DNA from: Terriglobia bacterium
Lineage (GTDB): Bacteria > Acidobacteriota > Terriglobia > Terriglobales > Acidobacteriaceae
DNA: 43,658 nucleotides
Reading direction: 5' to 3'
Assembly (NCBI GenBank): GCA_020073565.1
Contig: JAIQEY010000047.1
Coordinates: 1-43,658 of the forward strand
Shown here: positions 14,275-22,215 of the stretch, piece after piece
Layout: every line of letters starts with the position of its first letter
Numbering within the stretch: the stretch's first letter is position 1
The notes under the pieces: generated by a model
Database searches by the model: none
Seen by the model: only the letters and a program-made list of their open reading frames with translations
What the model was told of the DNA's origin: nothing
Made by a program: the position numbers and the translations under genes

Positions 14275-14871
14275 ATGCTTCTCTCCTCGCCGGATCGTAT
14301 GTCGGCGCGGCGCCCACTGCGCGCCGCAAGCCTGCTGCTGGTGGGGCTGGCCGTGCTGCCGGTCCGATCAGCAACTCAGCCTCAAGATCGTTCCAAAGGA
14401 GCCCCCACTATGACTCTTGCCTTGCGCAGTTCGGATTTCGCCAATGGCGCCAACATCCCCCGCGCCTACACCTGCGAGGGCGAAGACCGTTCCCCGGCGC
14501 TCGAATGGACCGACGCGCCCCCGGGCACGAAAACCTTCGCGCTGATTGCGGACGACCCTGACGCACCGGTGGGCACCTGGGTCCACTGGGTGATCTACAA
14601 CATTCCAAGTAGCGCGCGCTCGCTGACAGGCGGCGTACAGAAGAAAGAACAGCTGGCAGACGGATCGCGCCAGGGCCGCAACGATTTCCACAAGACCGGC
14701 TACAACGGTCCCTGCCCGCCTCCCGGCAAAGCGCATCGTTACTTTTTCAAGTTGTATGCGTTGAGCACCGAACTGAAGCTGGCTCCGGGCGCCAGCAAAA
14801 GCGACGTGGAGCGCGCGATGGGAGCGCACATTCTGGCGCAAACGGAGTGGATGGGCCGCTACCGGCGGTAG
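14275..14871 (+). CDS. Secreted YbhB/YbcL-type PEBP protein
   Basis: A phosphatidylethanolamine-binding/Raf-kinase-inhibitor-like protein of about 198 residues. An N-terminal signal sequence (AASLLLVGLAVLPVRSA) precedes the PEBP fold. Conserved ligand-pocket motifs are ADDPDAPVGTWVHWVIYNIP and GYNGPCPPPGKAHRYFFKLYAL. The bacterial members have no firmly known substrate. It begins 12 bases after the tonB-like gene, so the two probably share a transcript. Either ATG 14275 or ATG 14299 could be the start; neither has a strong ribosome-binding site and both keep the signal sequence. Confidence 0.85.
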   Translation: MLLSSPDRMSARRPLRAASLLLVGLAVLPVRSATQPQDRSKGAPTMTLALRSSDFANGANIPRAYTCEGEDRSPALEWTDAPPGTKTFALIADDPDAPVGTWVHWVIYNIPSSARSLTGGVQKKEQLADGSRQGRNDFHKTGYNGPCPPPGKAHRYFFKLYALSTELKLAPGASKSDVERAMGAHILAQTEWMGRYRR

Positions 14872-14890
14872 ATTCTTGCGGAAATTAAAC

Positions 14891-14924
14891 GGGCGTCCAG
14901 GATTCTTTCGAATCCCGGGCGCCC
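14891..14924. terminator. Hairpin between convergent genes
   Basis: GGGCGTCC pairs with GGGCGCCC and, after one mismatch, GGATT with AATCC, around a six-base loop. It lies between the ends of the PEBP gene and the hydrogenase protease gene, but has no T-run, so a bidirectional terminator role is tentative. The rest of 14925-15040 shows nothing clear. Confidence 0.45.
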
Positions 14925-15040
14925 GGGCAGCCCTCCCCCAGAACTGCTCAACTGGAAATGTAAAGCTATCCGGTCAATCTGAGAATGGCCCGCGCGTGCC
15001 AAGTTGATCCCACCAAAGTGCCAGCCAGGTAAGTTCATGA

Positions 15041-15490
15041 TCACACACGGTTAAGCCAACGCCGAGCACGATCCAGATAAGCCCTCCACGAGCCTTCGAC
15101 CACGTCGGAGAAATGTTCTCCGAATTCGAAATTCTCGCCGGTCAGGGTGAGAAGGGTGGCGTCTGGTTCTGCGGCGAAATGGCGGTACGCGAGATCAAGC
15201 AGAGCCGGGGGCAAGAGTTGGTGCGAGACATTTCCAATTTGCGCATTCGGGTCACGGCGGATTGTCTCCATGCGGATCTCTCCCGGAGATCCGTTGTGCG
15301 CGGCATCGAGAAACAAGACTCGCGCACAGCGCGCTAACGTTTCCGCCATTTCTGGCGTGAGTTGTTGACTCGCAACCACGAGCAAGTCTGTGGAAGACAG
15401 TTCCCGTTCGAGGGCCTCCGCGGCTTTCCAGCCCACGCCATCGTCAGAGCGCAGCGGGTTCCCGTAGCCGAGAATCAAGCAGGTAGGCAT
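15041..15490 (-). CDS. hoxW: Hydrogenase maturation endopeptidase (HyaD/HoxW family)
   Basis: A 149-residue protease that trims the C-terminus of a [NiFe]-hydrogenase large subunit after nickel insertion. The family motif GYGNPLRSDDGVG is at the N-terminus. VLFLDAAHNG and VSHQLLPPALLDLA carry the other acidic and histidine nickel-sensing positions expected from HycI/HybD. Its natural substrate here is the HoxH precursor encoded about 5 kb away, which ends DPCLSCSTH plus a 24-residue tail. The start could be ATG 15490 or an upstream TTG at 15505; the protein family starts close to the GYGN motif, so I favour the ATG. It stands alone, outside the hox and hyp clusters, and no shared palindrome was seen upstream. 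Confidence 0.85.
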   Translation of the reverse strand: MPTCLILGYGNPLRSDDGVGWKAAEALERELSSTDLLVVASQQLTPEMAETLARCARVLFLDAAHNGSPGEIRMETIRRDPNAQIGNVSHQLLPPALLDLAYRHFAAEPDATLLTLTGENFEFGEHFSDVVEGSWRAYLDRARRWLNRV

Positions 15491-15687
15491 GGAACTGTTT
15501 CGCAACTCACCTCATCAACGAGCCACGGTGAACGTCATGGGTGAAATCGCCATCAGACTCAGGACCCGGGCCCATGAGCGTAGACGCGATATTACGCCGG
15601 CCCATCGGGTACCTGACCGGAAAGTTGCACCAGTGCTGGGATCAACAACCAGGTTCGTGTTTCCAAAAAACGGGACGTAGTATTCCT

Positions 15688-16188
15688 TCACCCGTTTGCG
15701 CTGAATGACGCCAACACCTGCTCAAGCCGGTTGTAGCCCGCGACCATGCCACGTTCCATGCCGGACCTGGTTGCTGTATCGCGAGCTTCCTTCGACTCGT
15801 ACAGCACGGTGAGTTTCACTTTCGTGATCCCTCCCCTGTCCTCAAACACGGTCGTGTCCACGGCTTCACCCGCATACCAGGAGTCATCGAATTTCTCCGT
15901 TGCGACCAGTTTTCCCGGACGAACTACTTCGCGGAACACGCCGCCCATTCCCATTTCCTTTCCCGTAGACTCCTTCCGCCAGACATAGCGGTATCGACCG
16001 CCGACCCTGAGGTCGATCTGGCAAACCGGCATGGTCCAACCGTCCGGGCCCAGAAGCCAACGCTTGACCAATTCCGGTTTGGTGAACGCATCGAACACCA
16101 ACGGGCGCGGGGCATTGAAATCGCGCTTGATCTCAATCTCGAAGTCGGTGGGTGTGGAGACTTTGAAACTCTCGGGGTAGAACAGCAT
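15688..16188 (-). CDS. SRPBCC/AHSA1-family protein
   Basis: A 166-residue START/Bet v1-like domain protein: IKRDFNAPRPLVFDAFTKPELVKRWLLGPDGWTMPV at the start, DLRVGGRYRYVW, and the terminal helix SGMERGMVAGYNRLEQVLA are the usual AHSA1 landmarks. It follows an ArsR-type repressor gene by 15 bases, a very common pairing in which the repressor controls both. The ligand is unknown; such proteins bind hydrophobic small molecules. The window shows no functional link to the respiratory genes. Confidence 0.85.
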   Translation of the reverse strand: MLFYPESFKVSTPTDFEIEIKRDFNAPRPLVFDAFTKPELVKRWLLGPDGWTMPVCQIDLRVGGRYRYVWRKESTGKEMGMGGVFREVVRPGKLVATEKFDDSWYAGEAVDTTVFEDRGGITKVKLTVLYESKEARDTATRSGMERGMVAGYNRLEQVLASFSANG

Positions 16189-16203
16189 GGTCGCTCCTTG
16201 GCA

Positions 16204-16572
16204 TCATCCGCGAGAAGGTTTCTCGCGTCTGGTCTTTTTGGGTTTTAACTCTTCCAGCACCGCGTCAAGTCGAGCAAACGACGCCGCCCAGAATTTGCGA
16301 TATTGGTCGAGCCACGCACTGGCCTCCGCCAGTCGCTTGGACTCGAGCCGGCTGGGCCGCCGCTGGGCGTCGCGCTCTCTGGAAATAAGGCCGGCACGCT
16401 CCAGCACCTTGAGGTGCTTTGAGATCGCCGGTTGCGTCATGGCAAACGGTTCCGCGAGCTCGTTCACCGTGGCTTCCCCCGACGCCAGGCGCGCGAGGAT
16501 AGCGCGCCGCGTCGGATCGGCGAGCGCCGCGAAGGTGGCATTGAGATGACTAGTCGTTACCTGCATAACCAT
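16204..16572 (-). CDS. ArsR-family transcriptional repressor
   Basis: A winged-helix repressor of about 122 residues: FAALADPTRRAILARLASGEATVNELAEPFAMTQPAISKHLKVLERAGLISRERDAQRR is the classic ArsR core. No CXC metal site is present, so this is the AHSA1-associated subgroup and not a metal sensor. ATG codons at 16572 and 16566 and TTG at 16581 are all possible starts. A near-perfect 14-base dyad overlaps these codons, implying a leaderless or very short-leader message and autorepression. Confidence 0.85.
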   Translation of the reverse strand: MVMQVTTSHLNATFAALADPTRRAILARLASGEATVNELAEPFAMTQPAISKHLKVLERAGLISRERDAQRRPSRLESKRLAEASAWLDQYRKFWAASFARLDAVLEELKPKKTRREKPSRG

Positions 16573-16596
16573 GTAGTTCAATAACTATATGGTTAT
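16565..16596. promoter_or_regulatory. Probable ArsR operator
   Basis: Fourteen-base arms ATAACCATGTAGTT and AACTATATGGTTAT, with one mismatch, flank CAAT. The dyad covers the start region of the arsR-type gene, the normal place for its own operator. Confidence 0.7.
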
Positions 16597-16762
16597 ATAC
16601 AACGAAACGAGATGCCTGTCAAGAGGCGCCCTACGCTGTTACTCGGAAGTAGCGGCCGTCACGGTCAATGAGCGCTACGGGGATGTTTCACCAGTTGAGA
16701 CGATTTCCTAACGGGTGAAGGCTCGGATAGTTCCGGTTAGCCGACGGCCGGGACGTATTATA

Positions 16763-16787
16763 GGTCACGGAGTAGGGAGCCGTGACC
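16763..16787 (+). promoter_or_regulatory. Hairpin spanning the RBS and start of DinB-like copy 2
   Basis: GGTCACGG (16763-16770) pairs with CCGTGACC (16780-16787). The loop holds the AGTAGGGAG ribosome-binding region and the 3' arm contains the GTG start. Copy 1 keeps only a five-base version (GGTCA/TGACC). It could limit translation of copy 2. Confidence 0.4.
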
Positions 16788-17396
16788 AAGCGTCAAACCA
16801 AGGTCCACACTCAACTCGGCCGAGCGGCAGTCCAGATCTCTGCCGCCCAGATCTTTCTCGTCAACGATCGCATGAACCAGATTCTCATTGAACATCTTGA
16901 CCCTGCCACCTGGAGAGCCAAACCGCCCGGAAAAAACAAAGCCCGCACCATAGCGGCGATCTTCACGCACATGCACAATGTCCGCTGCAAGTGGGTCAGG
17001 CTTACAGCTCCGCACCTGAAGGTTCCACGACAGCTCAACCGCGCGCACTGCACGCCGCAGCAGGCCCGCGCAGGATTGGCCGAGAGCGCCGCTCGCTGCG
17101 CGGAGATGCTCGCGGAAGCGCTTGGCGATGGTGGTGGCCGGGTCGAGAAGTTTCTGAGAGACGGCTGGGCCCGGCCTTGGCCGGCTGGCCCGGAAATGCT
17201 GTGCTACATGCTCTCTCACGAAGCCCACCATCGCGGGCAGGTGTGTATGCTCGCGCATCAGCTCGGATTCCCGTTGCCGATTAAGGTGACGTCCGGGATC
17301 TGGAATTGGGAAAAGCTGTGGAGAGAGTGCGGGGCGCCCGGTGGCCCCGGGGACGCCGAAAGCCACCCGCCACTGTGTTGTGGCAGCAAGCTCTAA
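16782..17396 (+). CDS. DinB-like four-helix protein, copy 2
   Basis: A 204-residue paralogue of the protein at 787-1374, identical over most of its length (for example residues covering LTAPHLKVPRQLNRAHCTPQ and LSHEAHHRGQVCMLAHQLGF). The same metal-binding histidines are kept. Differences are concentrated at the N-terminus (MTKRQTK against MTTRPPK), in the loop at 17130-17150, where a few codons are missing, and at the C-terminus, which here runs on to ESHPPLCCGSKL. The start is GTG at 16782. The duplication includes the upstream 60 bases, but the following gene is different, so the copied segment ended near the stop codon. Confidence 0.8.
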   Translation: MTKRQTKVHTQLGRAAVQISAAQIFLVNDRMNQILIEHLDPATWRAKPPGKNKARTIAAIFTHMHNVRCKWVRLTAPHLKVPRQLNRAHCTPQQARAGLAESAARCAEMLAEALGDGGGRVEKFLRDGWARPWPAGPEMLCYMLSHEAHHRGQVCMLAHQLGFPLPIKVTSGIWNWEKLWRECGAPGGPGDAESHPPLCCGSKL

Positions 17397-17424
17397 GATA
17401 ATTTGAGATCCTTGGAATGGTTAT

Positions 17425-18543
17425 GTGACCTGGTCAATTGATGACGTTGAAAAGACCCTCTTAGGCCAGAATGCCTCTGTTTTAGCCCTGCCCCCTGACG
17501 TGATCGTCGATGCAGTGAATCGAGTTGAAAAGGTACTCGGCCACGACTGGATTCTCGCTGAGGCGAGAGCGACCGGAATCGCTCCGGCAATGGGAATAAT
17601 CGGAATGGGGCTACGCCTGGCAGCTCTCGACGACTTAGTCAACACAGAAACTCTTGTCTCGAATCTTCGTCAGGAAGATCAGAATGCCGAGGCAGAACTC
17701 ACGGCTCTCTATTTGATTCGCAGGCGAAATTCCTCACTGGAGGTTGAACTGGAACCCGCCGTTGGAACTCGGAAAGCAGACTTCCGAGTCCGCAGGGCAG
17801 GGGAAAGCCTTTGGACGACAGTTGAGGTCACCCAGGCGACGACATCAGAGTATCAACAACACCTGCTCGACATTCTTGAGAAGATTCTAGAGGCTCTAAG
17901 AGAGAGCAAGTCCCGATTTTCGCTGAACGTAATCTTTCGCCGAGAGCCAACGGAGGCGGAAATCACGTTTTTACGTTCCGAGCTACCGCAGTTTTGTGTT
18001 CAACCCGGGCAACAGCAGGCGACACTCCCAGGTGAATTGGGCTTTATGCTTCTCAATCACGCGCCAATATCGCAAGGTCAAAAGATCGAAATTGCCGGCC
18101 TTGGGCCGACAATCGGGATCATGATGTTTGTCGGAGGCGGTCCGGGTGGAGGGCCTAATCACAAAGTCTCAGTCCAAATCCCTTTCACCGACGAGAGGGC
18201 TGAAGAAATCCTCAGGAAGGAGGCGAAACAGCTCCCTAAAGATGGAATCGGATTGGTAATGATCAATGCTTCGGGCGGAGCAGGGCGATTCCAGGTATGG
18301 ACTTCTTTGATTAGCCAACGTTTCCAGCGAAAGATTCACACACGAGTGAGTGGGGTGTGCTTATTTGAAGGGTCGATGGTTCCCAATGGCCCTCAGTACG
18401 ATTGGCTTGTGCAGACAAAGCTGGTTGTCAACGACCACTCACAATTCCAACTCCCTTCCTGGATTCAAACCACATTTAACGAAGCAGGCGAGGAATTCGA
18501 ACGAGCGCTGCTCAAGGCTGGGCCAGCTCACCCCATTGGGTAG
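17425..18543 (+). CDS. Unrecognised protein, possible degenerate PD-(D/E)XK nuclease fold
   Basis: A 372-residue soluble protein that I do not recognise. The N-terminal 110 residues are helical. Residues about 95-145 read LEVELEPAVGTRKADFRVRR, then LWTTVEVTQAT, which has the spacing of a restriction-nuclease-like core (E, then D in ADF, then E-x-T where E-x-K would be expected). The lysine is missing, so catalysis is doubtful. A glycine-rich stretch (FVGGGPGGGPNH) and a second alpha/beta part follow. Codon and base usage are visibly less GC-rich than in the neighbours, hinting at recent acquisition. The start GTG at 17425 follows GGAATGG. The flanking duplicated DinB copy and the gene remnant at 18548 suggest a rearrangement-prone spot. 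A stand-alone defence or DNA-repair role is possible but unproven. Confidence 0.6.
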   Translation: MTWSIDDVEKTLLGQNASVLALPPDVIVDAVNRVEKVLGHDWILAEARATGIAPAMGIIGMGLRLAALDDLVNTETLVSNLRQEDQNAEAELTALYLIRRRNSSLEVELEPAVGTRKADFRVRRAGESLWTTVEVTQATTSEYQQHLLDILEKILEALRESKSRFSLNVIFRREPTEAEITFLRSELPQFCVQPGQQQATLPGELGFMLLNHAPISQGQKIEIAGLGPTIGIMMFVGGGPGGGPNHKVSVQIPFTDERAEEILRKEAKQLPKDGIGLVMINASGGAGRFQVWTSLISQRFQRKIHTRVSGVCLFEGSMVPNGPQYDWLVQTKLVVNDHSQFQLPSWIQTTFNEAGEEFERALLKAGPAHPIG

Positions 18544-18547
18544 TGGG

Positions 18548-18724
18548 TCAGTTTGAGATCCATCCCGCCTTGACAAGCATTTCAACCACAACATCGGTCA
18601 ACGAGCGATTCTCGTTGGCGACAGCAAAGTCCTCTAATCGTGCGCGGTCAAGGATGACATTCAATTTCGCAACCCGAGCAACATATTCCCGCTGTGAGAT
18701 CCCTGAATCACGGATTTGCGATCT
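18548..18724 (-). pseudogene. Remnant of a conserved C-terminal tail, copy 2
   Basis: An open stretch of 58 codons without a start, ending DVVVEMLVKAGWISN and a stop. It is in frame with, and directly after, the stop codon of the S41 peptidase gene. The last 55 bases match the shorter remnant at 4734-4797. Residues such as REYVARVAKLNVILDRARLE look like real protein, so this is the 3' part of a lost gene; the family was not identified. Confidence 0.5.
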
Positions 18725-20053
18725 TCACCACGGTGAGTGGGTGAGTTCGGTGGATTTCCCCTCCATTACCGAGGCATCCGGCGGCAAACCGAGCTTCTCG
18801 CGTGCCATCGCGATTGCCTTCCACAGACAAACATCTTGTCCGTCCCTCATCTCTTTGCCGCTTGGAAGACACGGCACATCCGGAGTCACTCCGTTCTTTT
18901 CCAGTTCACCTCCATCGGGAAACACGACTCGGCCCATATCGATCTGCACGCCAAAAGGGACTATCGGGTCGGTACCAATCTTCTCGGGATAGTAGATGGA
19001 GCGCGTTACACGTCCGGAAGAACGATCTCCAAGAATCACTGCTTTCTTCCGCAACTGGAAATGACGAGCGAACATCTCGGCGGCGCTGCCCGTCTCGCTG
19101 TCGATGAGGATGTACATCGGCATGTCATAGTGAGGGCGCCTTGGTTTGATGACCAACTGCTCGTCCTTCTTGCGCCCCTTGACATCACCCATTACCACCT
19201 GGTCACTCTCGAAGTTACCCACAAATGCTTTCAGGGTGTCCTCATAACCTCCACCATTGCTGCGGAGATCGAGGACAACGGCCCGTTTCGCCTCGGCCTT
19301 GTCGATCAGACCGACAAAGAAATCTTCACTCTCGTAATCGAAAGCCCGAATCTGGACATAGCCAATCCCGTCCTTGAATGCCCGGTAGTGCCAGAGGGGC
19401 TGATCCAAATCCAATTCGCGGATGAGGTCCCAGATGTCACCACGATCCCCCCTGAAGTCGAGAACCACAGGTTCAACCTTCTTCTTTGCCTCCAGGTGAA
19501 TCGTTCGGGGTGCTTCTTCGCCGGTTTGGATTTTCAATTCGAGAAATGGAGCATTGCAGACAACCTTGAAGTCCCACATCATCAGGTCGTAAAGCGAACG
19601 ATCCGCGCGAAATGTATTTACCGCCAGAATCCGGTCGCCCAATTTGATCCCTGCCGCTTCCGCCACACCCTTTTCCTTCACTTCATACACCCGGACCTCA
19701 TCTCCGATGGGTTTGGCATTGAAGCCAAAGCGGTAAGATGTGTTCCGGCCCGGCGGGAGAAACCTGGTATGCGAATCTTTCAGCTTCTCCACCAGTATAA
19801 AAATAGCGCGCATCATGTCGGTCACCGATTGCGCTTTGTCGATCTTCTGCTGCGCTTGATCGGTCAGCGCTTTCCAGTCCAGGCCCTTCAGGTCCGCGTC
19901 ATAGAAATTCTTGGCGACTTCCTTCGACACGACATTCAGAACCATCTTCATCTGATCGCGCTGGCTGGCAAGGTTATCCGCCACGGCCGTCTTTGCGCCG
20001 GCACAGAACAGAAGGGCGAGCAGGAGAAGTGTTGAGGTAACTTGCTTGAGCAT
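18725..20053 (-). CDS. Secreted S41-family peptidase with PDZ domain
   Basis: A 442-residue exported protein with signal peptide (STLLLLALLFCAGAKTAVA). An N-terminal helical domain (residues about 30-95) is followed by a PDZ domain (VYEVKEKGVAEAAGIKLGDRILAVN) and the S41 core: GIGYVQIRAFD, AVVLDLRSNGGGYED, LIDSETGSAAEMFARHF with the expected catalytic serine, and VILGDRSSGRVTRS. In the CtpA group the last motif carries the catalytic lysine; here arginine stands in that region, so activity may differ. The start ATG at 20053 follows GGGAGGAAAT. It lies downstream of the hydrogenase operon on the same strand, with 187 bases between, and no shared function is evident. Confidence 0.8.
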   Translation of the reverse strand: MLKQVTSTLLLLALLFCAGAKTAVADNLASQRDQMKMVLNVVSKEVAKNFYDADLKGLDWKALTDQAQQKIDKAQSVTDMMRAIFILVEKLKDSHTRFLPPGRNTSYRFGFNAKPIGDEVRVYEVKEKGVAEAAGIKLGDRILAVNTFRADRSLYDLMMWDFKVVCNAPFLELKIQTGEEAPRTIHLEAKKKVEPVVLDFRGDRGDIWDLIRELDLDQPLWHYRAFKDGIGYVQIRAFDYESEDFFVGLIDKAEAKRAVVLDLRSNGGGYEDTLKAFVGNFESDQVVMGDVKGRKKDEQLVIKPRRPHYDMPMYILIDSETGSAAEMFARHFQLRKKAVILGDRSSGRVTRSIYYPEKIGTDPIVPFGVQIDMGRVVFPDGGELEKNGVTPDVPCLPSGKEMRDGQDVCLWKAIAMAREKLGLPPDASVMEGKSTELTHSPW

Positions 20054-20240
20054 GATTTCCTCCCGAGAACGAAACAAATACTTATAGCGTAAACGGTTAA
20101 CAAGCGGAAAAATAAACTGGCTGTATTACGTTCTTGTTAGCAAGCTGGGATAAGTATCGGGTTGTTTCCATCGGATCCGACGATTTACTAAACCAGCGAT
20201 TATCCCAACTGTCCCGAAAAAGCACTTACGAACCAGCCTC

Positions 20241-21674
20241 TTAGCTTCGAATTTCGTCGAGCACAGTTCCGTCGCGGGCAACTAACTCAATGGCGAGCGC
20301 CATGCGCCCGGAGGCGTGGGTGGAGCAACTGAGGCAAGGATCGTAGGCCCGGATCACCGCCTCCACGCGGTTCAGCATGCCCTCTTCCAGGCGGTCGGCG
20401 CGCACGAAGTGACGGGCAACCTGGAGGATGCTGCGGTTCATGGCGAGAGCGTTGTGCCCGGTGGCGATGATCAGGTTCACCCAGCGGATCAATCCCGCGT
20501 CGTCAATCTTGTAGTGATGGATCAACGTCCCGCGCGGCGCTTCCGCCACACCCACTCCTTCCATGGCGTTGGCGCGCGCAATTGCCCGCACGTGCGGGGA
20601 GAGAATCTCGGGATCGTCCAGCAGTTGCTGCATACGCTCGATGCAGTACAGAATTTCAATCAGACGGGCGTGGTGGTAGTGGAATGAGCTTAGGACAGCC
20701 GTGCGCTGGATTTCGTGGAACTCCGCCAGTTCCTGGTCGGCGCGCACCGTCCCGAAACGGTCGGCGATATTCAGCCGGGCCAGCGGCCCCACCCGGTAGA
20801 TTCCGCTGGGATAGCCCTGCGGCTTGTAGTAGGTCGACTTCAGGTAGCTCCAGGGCTCAACCTTTTCGCCCAGGTACTCGGCATAGTTGGCGGGATCGAG
20901 TCCAGAGGCGACCACGTCGCCCTTGGCATTGACGATGCGGATTTTCCCGTCATAAAACGTCAGGCCGCCGTCGTCTTTGACAATGCCCAGAAACAAAGTC
21001 GGGAAGTTGCCAAATGAAGTGATTTCCTCGCGGAACTTTTCGGTAAGCCGCTTGAACCATTCCAGAGTCAACTGCGCGATCGTCAGCATCTCAGGCAGGT
21101 TGACCAGCATCGCGTCGCGGTTCTTCACGCTGAGCGGTTCGCTGACTCCGCCCGGAACCACCCACGCCGGGTGAATGCGCTTTCCGCCCAATCGTTCGAT
21201 GATCTGCTGGCCAAACTGGCGCAGGCGGATGCCGTCGCGGGCAATGTTGGGGGACTCCTGCAAGACCCCGAACAGATTGCGCTTGGCCGGATCACCGTCC
21301 ATGCCGAGGATGAAGTCCGGCGAGGCGAGATGAAAGAAGCTCAGAGCGTGCGACTGCAGGACCTGCGCCAGCCCGAAAATGCGGCGCAGTTTTTCGGCGG
21401 TCTTGGGGATTCGCACCGCCAGCAGCGCATCGCAGGCCTTGGCGGAGGCAATCAGATGGCTTACTGGACAGATGCCGCAGATCCGCGCCATCAGCGACGG
21501 CATTTCGGAGAAGGGCCGGCCTTCGCAGAACTTTTCAAATCCACGGAATTGGGTGACGTGGAAACGCGCATCGTCGACACGGCCCTGCTCGTCGAGGTAG
21601 AGCGTGATTTTCGCGTGTCCTTCGATGCGGGTCACCGGATCGAGCACGATCGTCTTGCGTTCTTTCTCGGCCAC
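20241..21674 (-). CDS. hoxH: [NiFe] hydrogenase large subunit HoxH (group 3d type)
   Basis: The catalytic subunit of a cytosolic NAD-linked hydrogenase, 477 residues. The nickel is held by the N-terminal RICGICPVSH and the C-terminal DPCLSCSTH cysteine pairs. A 24-residue tail after that histidine is the peptide removed during maturation, which needs a HoxW-type protease (gene at 15041). VLDPVTRIEGH at the start is the L0 motif. The wording of both cysteine motifs and the HoxEFUY partners point to group 3d (bidirectional, NAD-reducing). GTG at 21674, after AGGAGA, is preferred to the TTG at 21692. It begins seven bases after hoxY and is the last gene of the operon. Confidence 0.95.
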   Translation of the reverse strand: MAEKERKTIVLDPVTRIEGHAKITLYLDEQGRVDDARFHVTQFRGFEKFCEGRPFSEMPSLMARICGICPVSHLIASAKACDALLAVRIPKTAEKLRRIFGLAQVLQSHALSFFHLASPDFILGMDGDPAKRNLFGVLQESPNIARDGIRLRQFGQQIIERLGGKRIHPAWVVPGGVSEPLSVKNRDAMLVNLPEMLTIAQLTLEWFKRLTEKFREEITSFGNFPTLFLGIVKDDGGLTFYDGKIRIVNAKGDVVASGLDPANYAEYLGEKVEPWSYLKSTYYKPQGYPSGIYRVGPLARLNIADRFGTVRADQELAEFHEIQRTAVLSSFHYHHARLIEILYCIERMQQLLDDPEILSPHVRAIARANAMEGVGVAEAPRGTLIHHYKIDDAGLIRWVNLIIATGHNALAMNRSILQVARHFVRADRLEEGMLNRVEAVIRAYDPCLSCSTHASGRMALAIELVARDGTVLDEIRS

Positions 21675-21681
21675 GTCTCTC

Positions 21682-22215
21682 CTAAGCTCCAAAGCGCGTC
21701 TTCGCGCTCAATTCCGGGCTTCGTCCCGCCAGCAGTTCCGAGACGGCGTAAAAAATCGTGTCGGCCGAAGGAGGACAACCGGGAATGAATACATCCACGG
21801 GAACCACTTCGTGCACCGGCCTGACTTTTTCGAGCAGTGGCGGCACGACTTTGGTGGGGGTCCCCGGATCGCGCGTCACGTTCTCCTGATACGCGCGATC
21901 ATAGACCGCCTTCAAGGGAAACATGTTCCGCATGGATGGAACGTTGGCGGTCACGGCGCAGTCGCCCAGCGAGACCAGAATTTTGGTGCGCTGGCGAATC
22001 ATCTGGATCTTGTGCAGATCTTCTTCGGAGGAGACCGCGCCCTCCACCAGCGTAACGTCCACGTCGGGCGGAAATTCCTTGATGTCCACCAGCGGGCTGT
22101 ACACGAGATCCGCTTTTTCGGCCACCGCCAGCAGGCGTTCATCGAGATCGAGAAACGACATGTGGCAGCCCGAGCATCCATCCAGCCAAACCGTCGCCAA
22201 CCGCAGCTTGCTCAC
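21682..22215 (-). CDS. hoxY: [NiFe] hydrogenase small subunit HoxY
   Basis: A 177-residue small subunit without a Tat signal, so it is cytoplasmic. It holds one proximal [4Fe-4S] cluster: the cysteines are visible in WLDGCSGCH, SLGDCAV and FIPGCPPSAD. Short, single-cluster small subunits are typical of group 3d. The start GTG overlaps the hoxU stop (GTGA) and has GGGAGGAGC upstream, a clear sign of translational coupling. Confidence 0.95.
   Translation of the reverse strand: MSKLRLATVWLDGCSGCHMSFLDLDERLLAVAEKADLVYSPLVDIKEFPPDVDVTLVEGAVSSEEDLHKIQMIRQRTKILVSLGDCAVTANVPSMRNMFPLKAVYDRAYQENVTRDPGTPTKVVPPLLEKVRPVHEVVPVDVFIPGCPPSADTIFYAVSELLAGRSPELSAKTRFGA

Noticed and set aside
14891..14924. Possible 3' end of a tRNA because of the TTCGAATCC string
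   Set aside because: The loop is six bases and there is no acceptor, D or anticodon arm upstream, so it is treated as a hairpin between convergent genes.
18737..20035. 432-codon open frame on the plus strand
   Set aside because: Antisense to the S41 peptidase, which has signal peptide, PDZ and active-site motifs; the plus-strand product has none.
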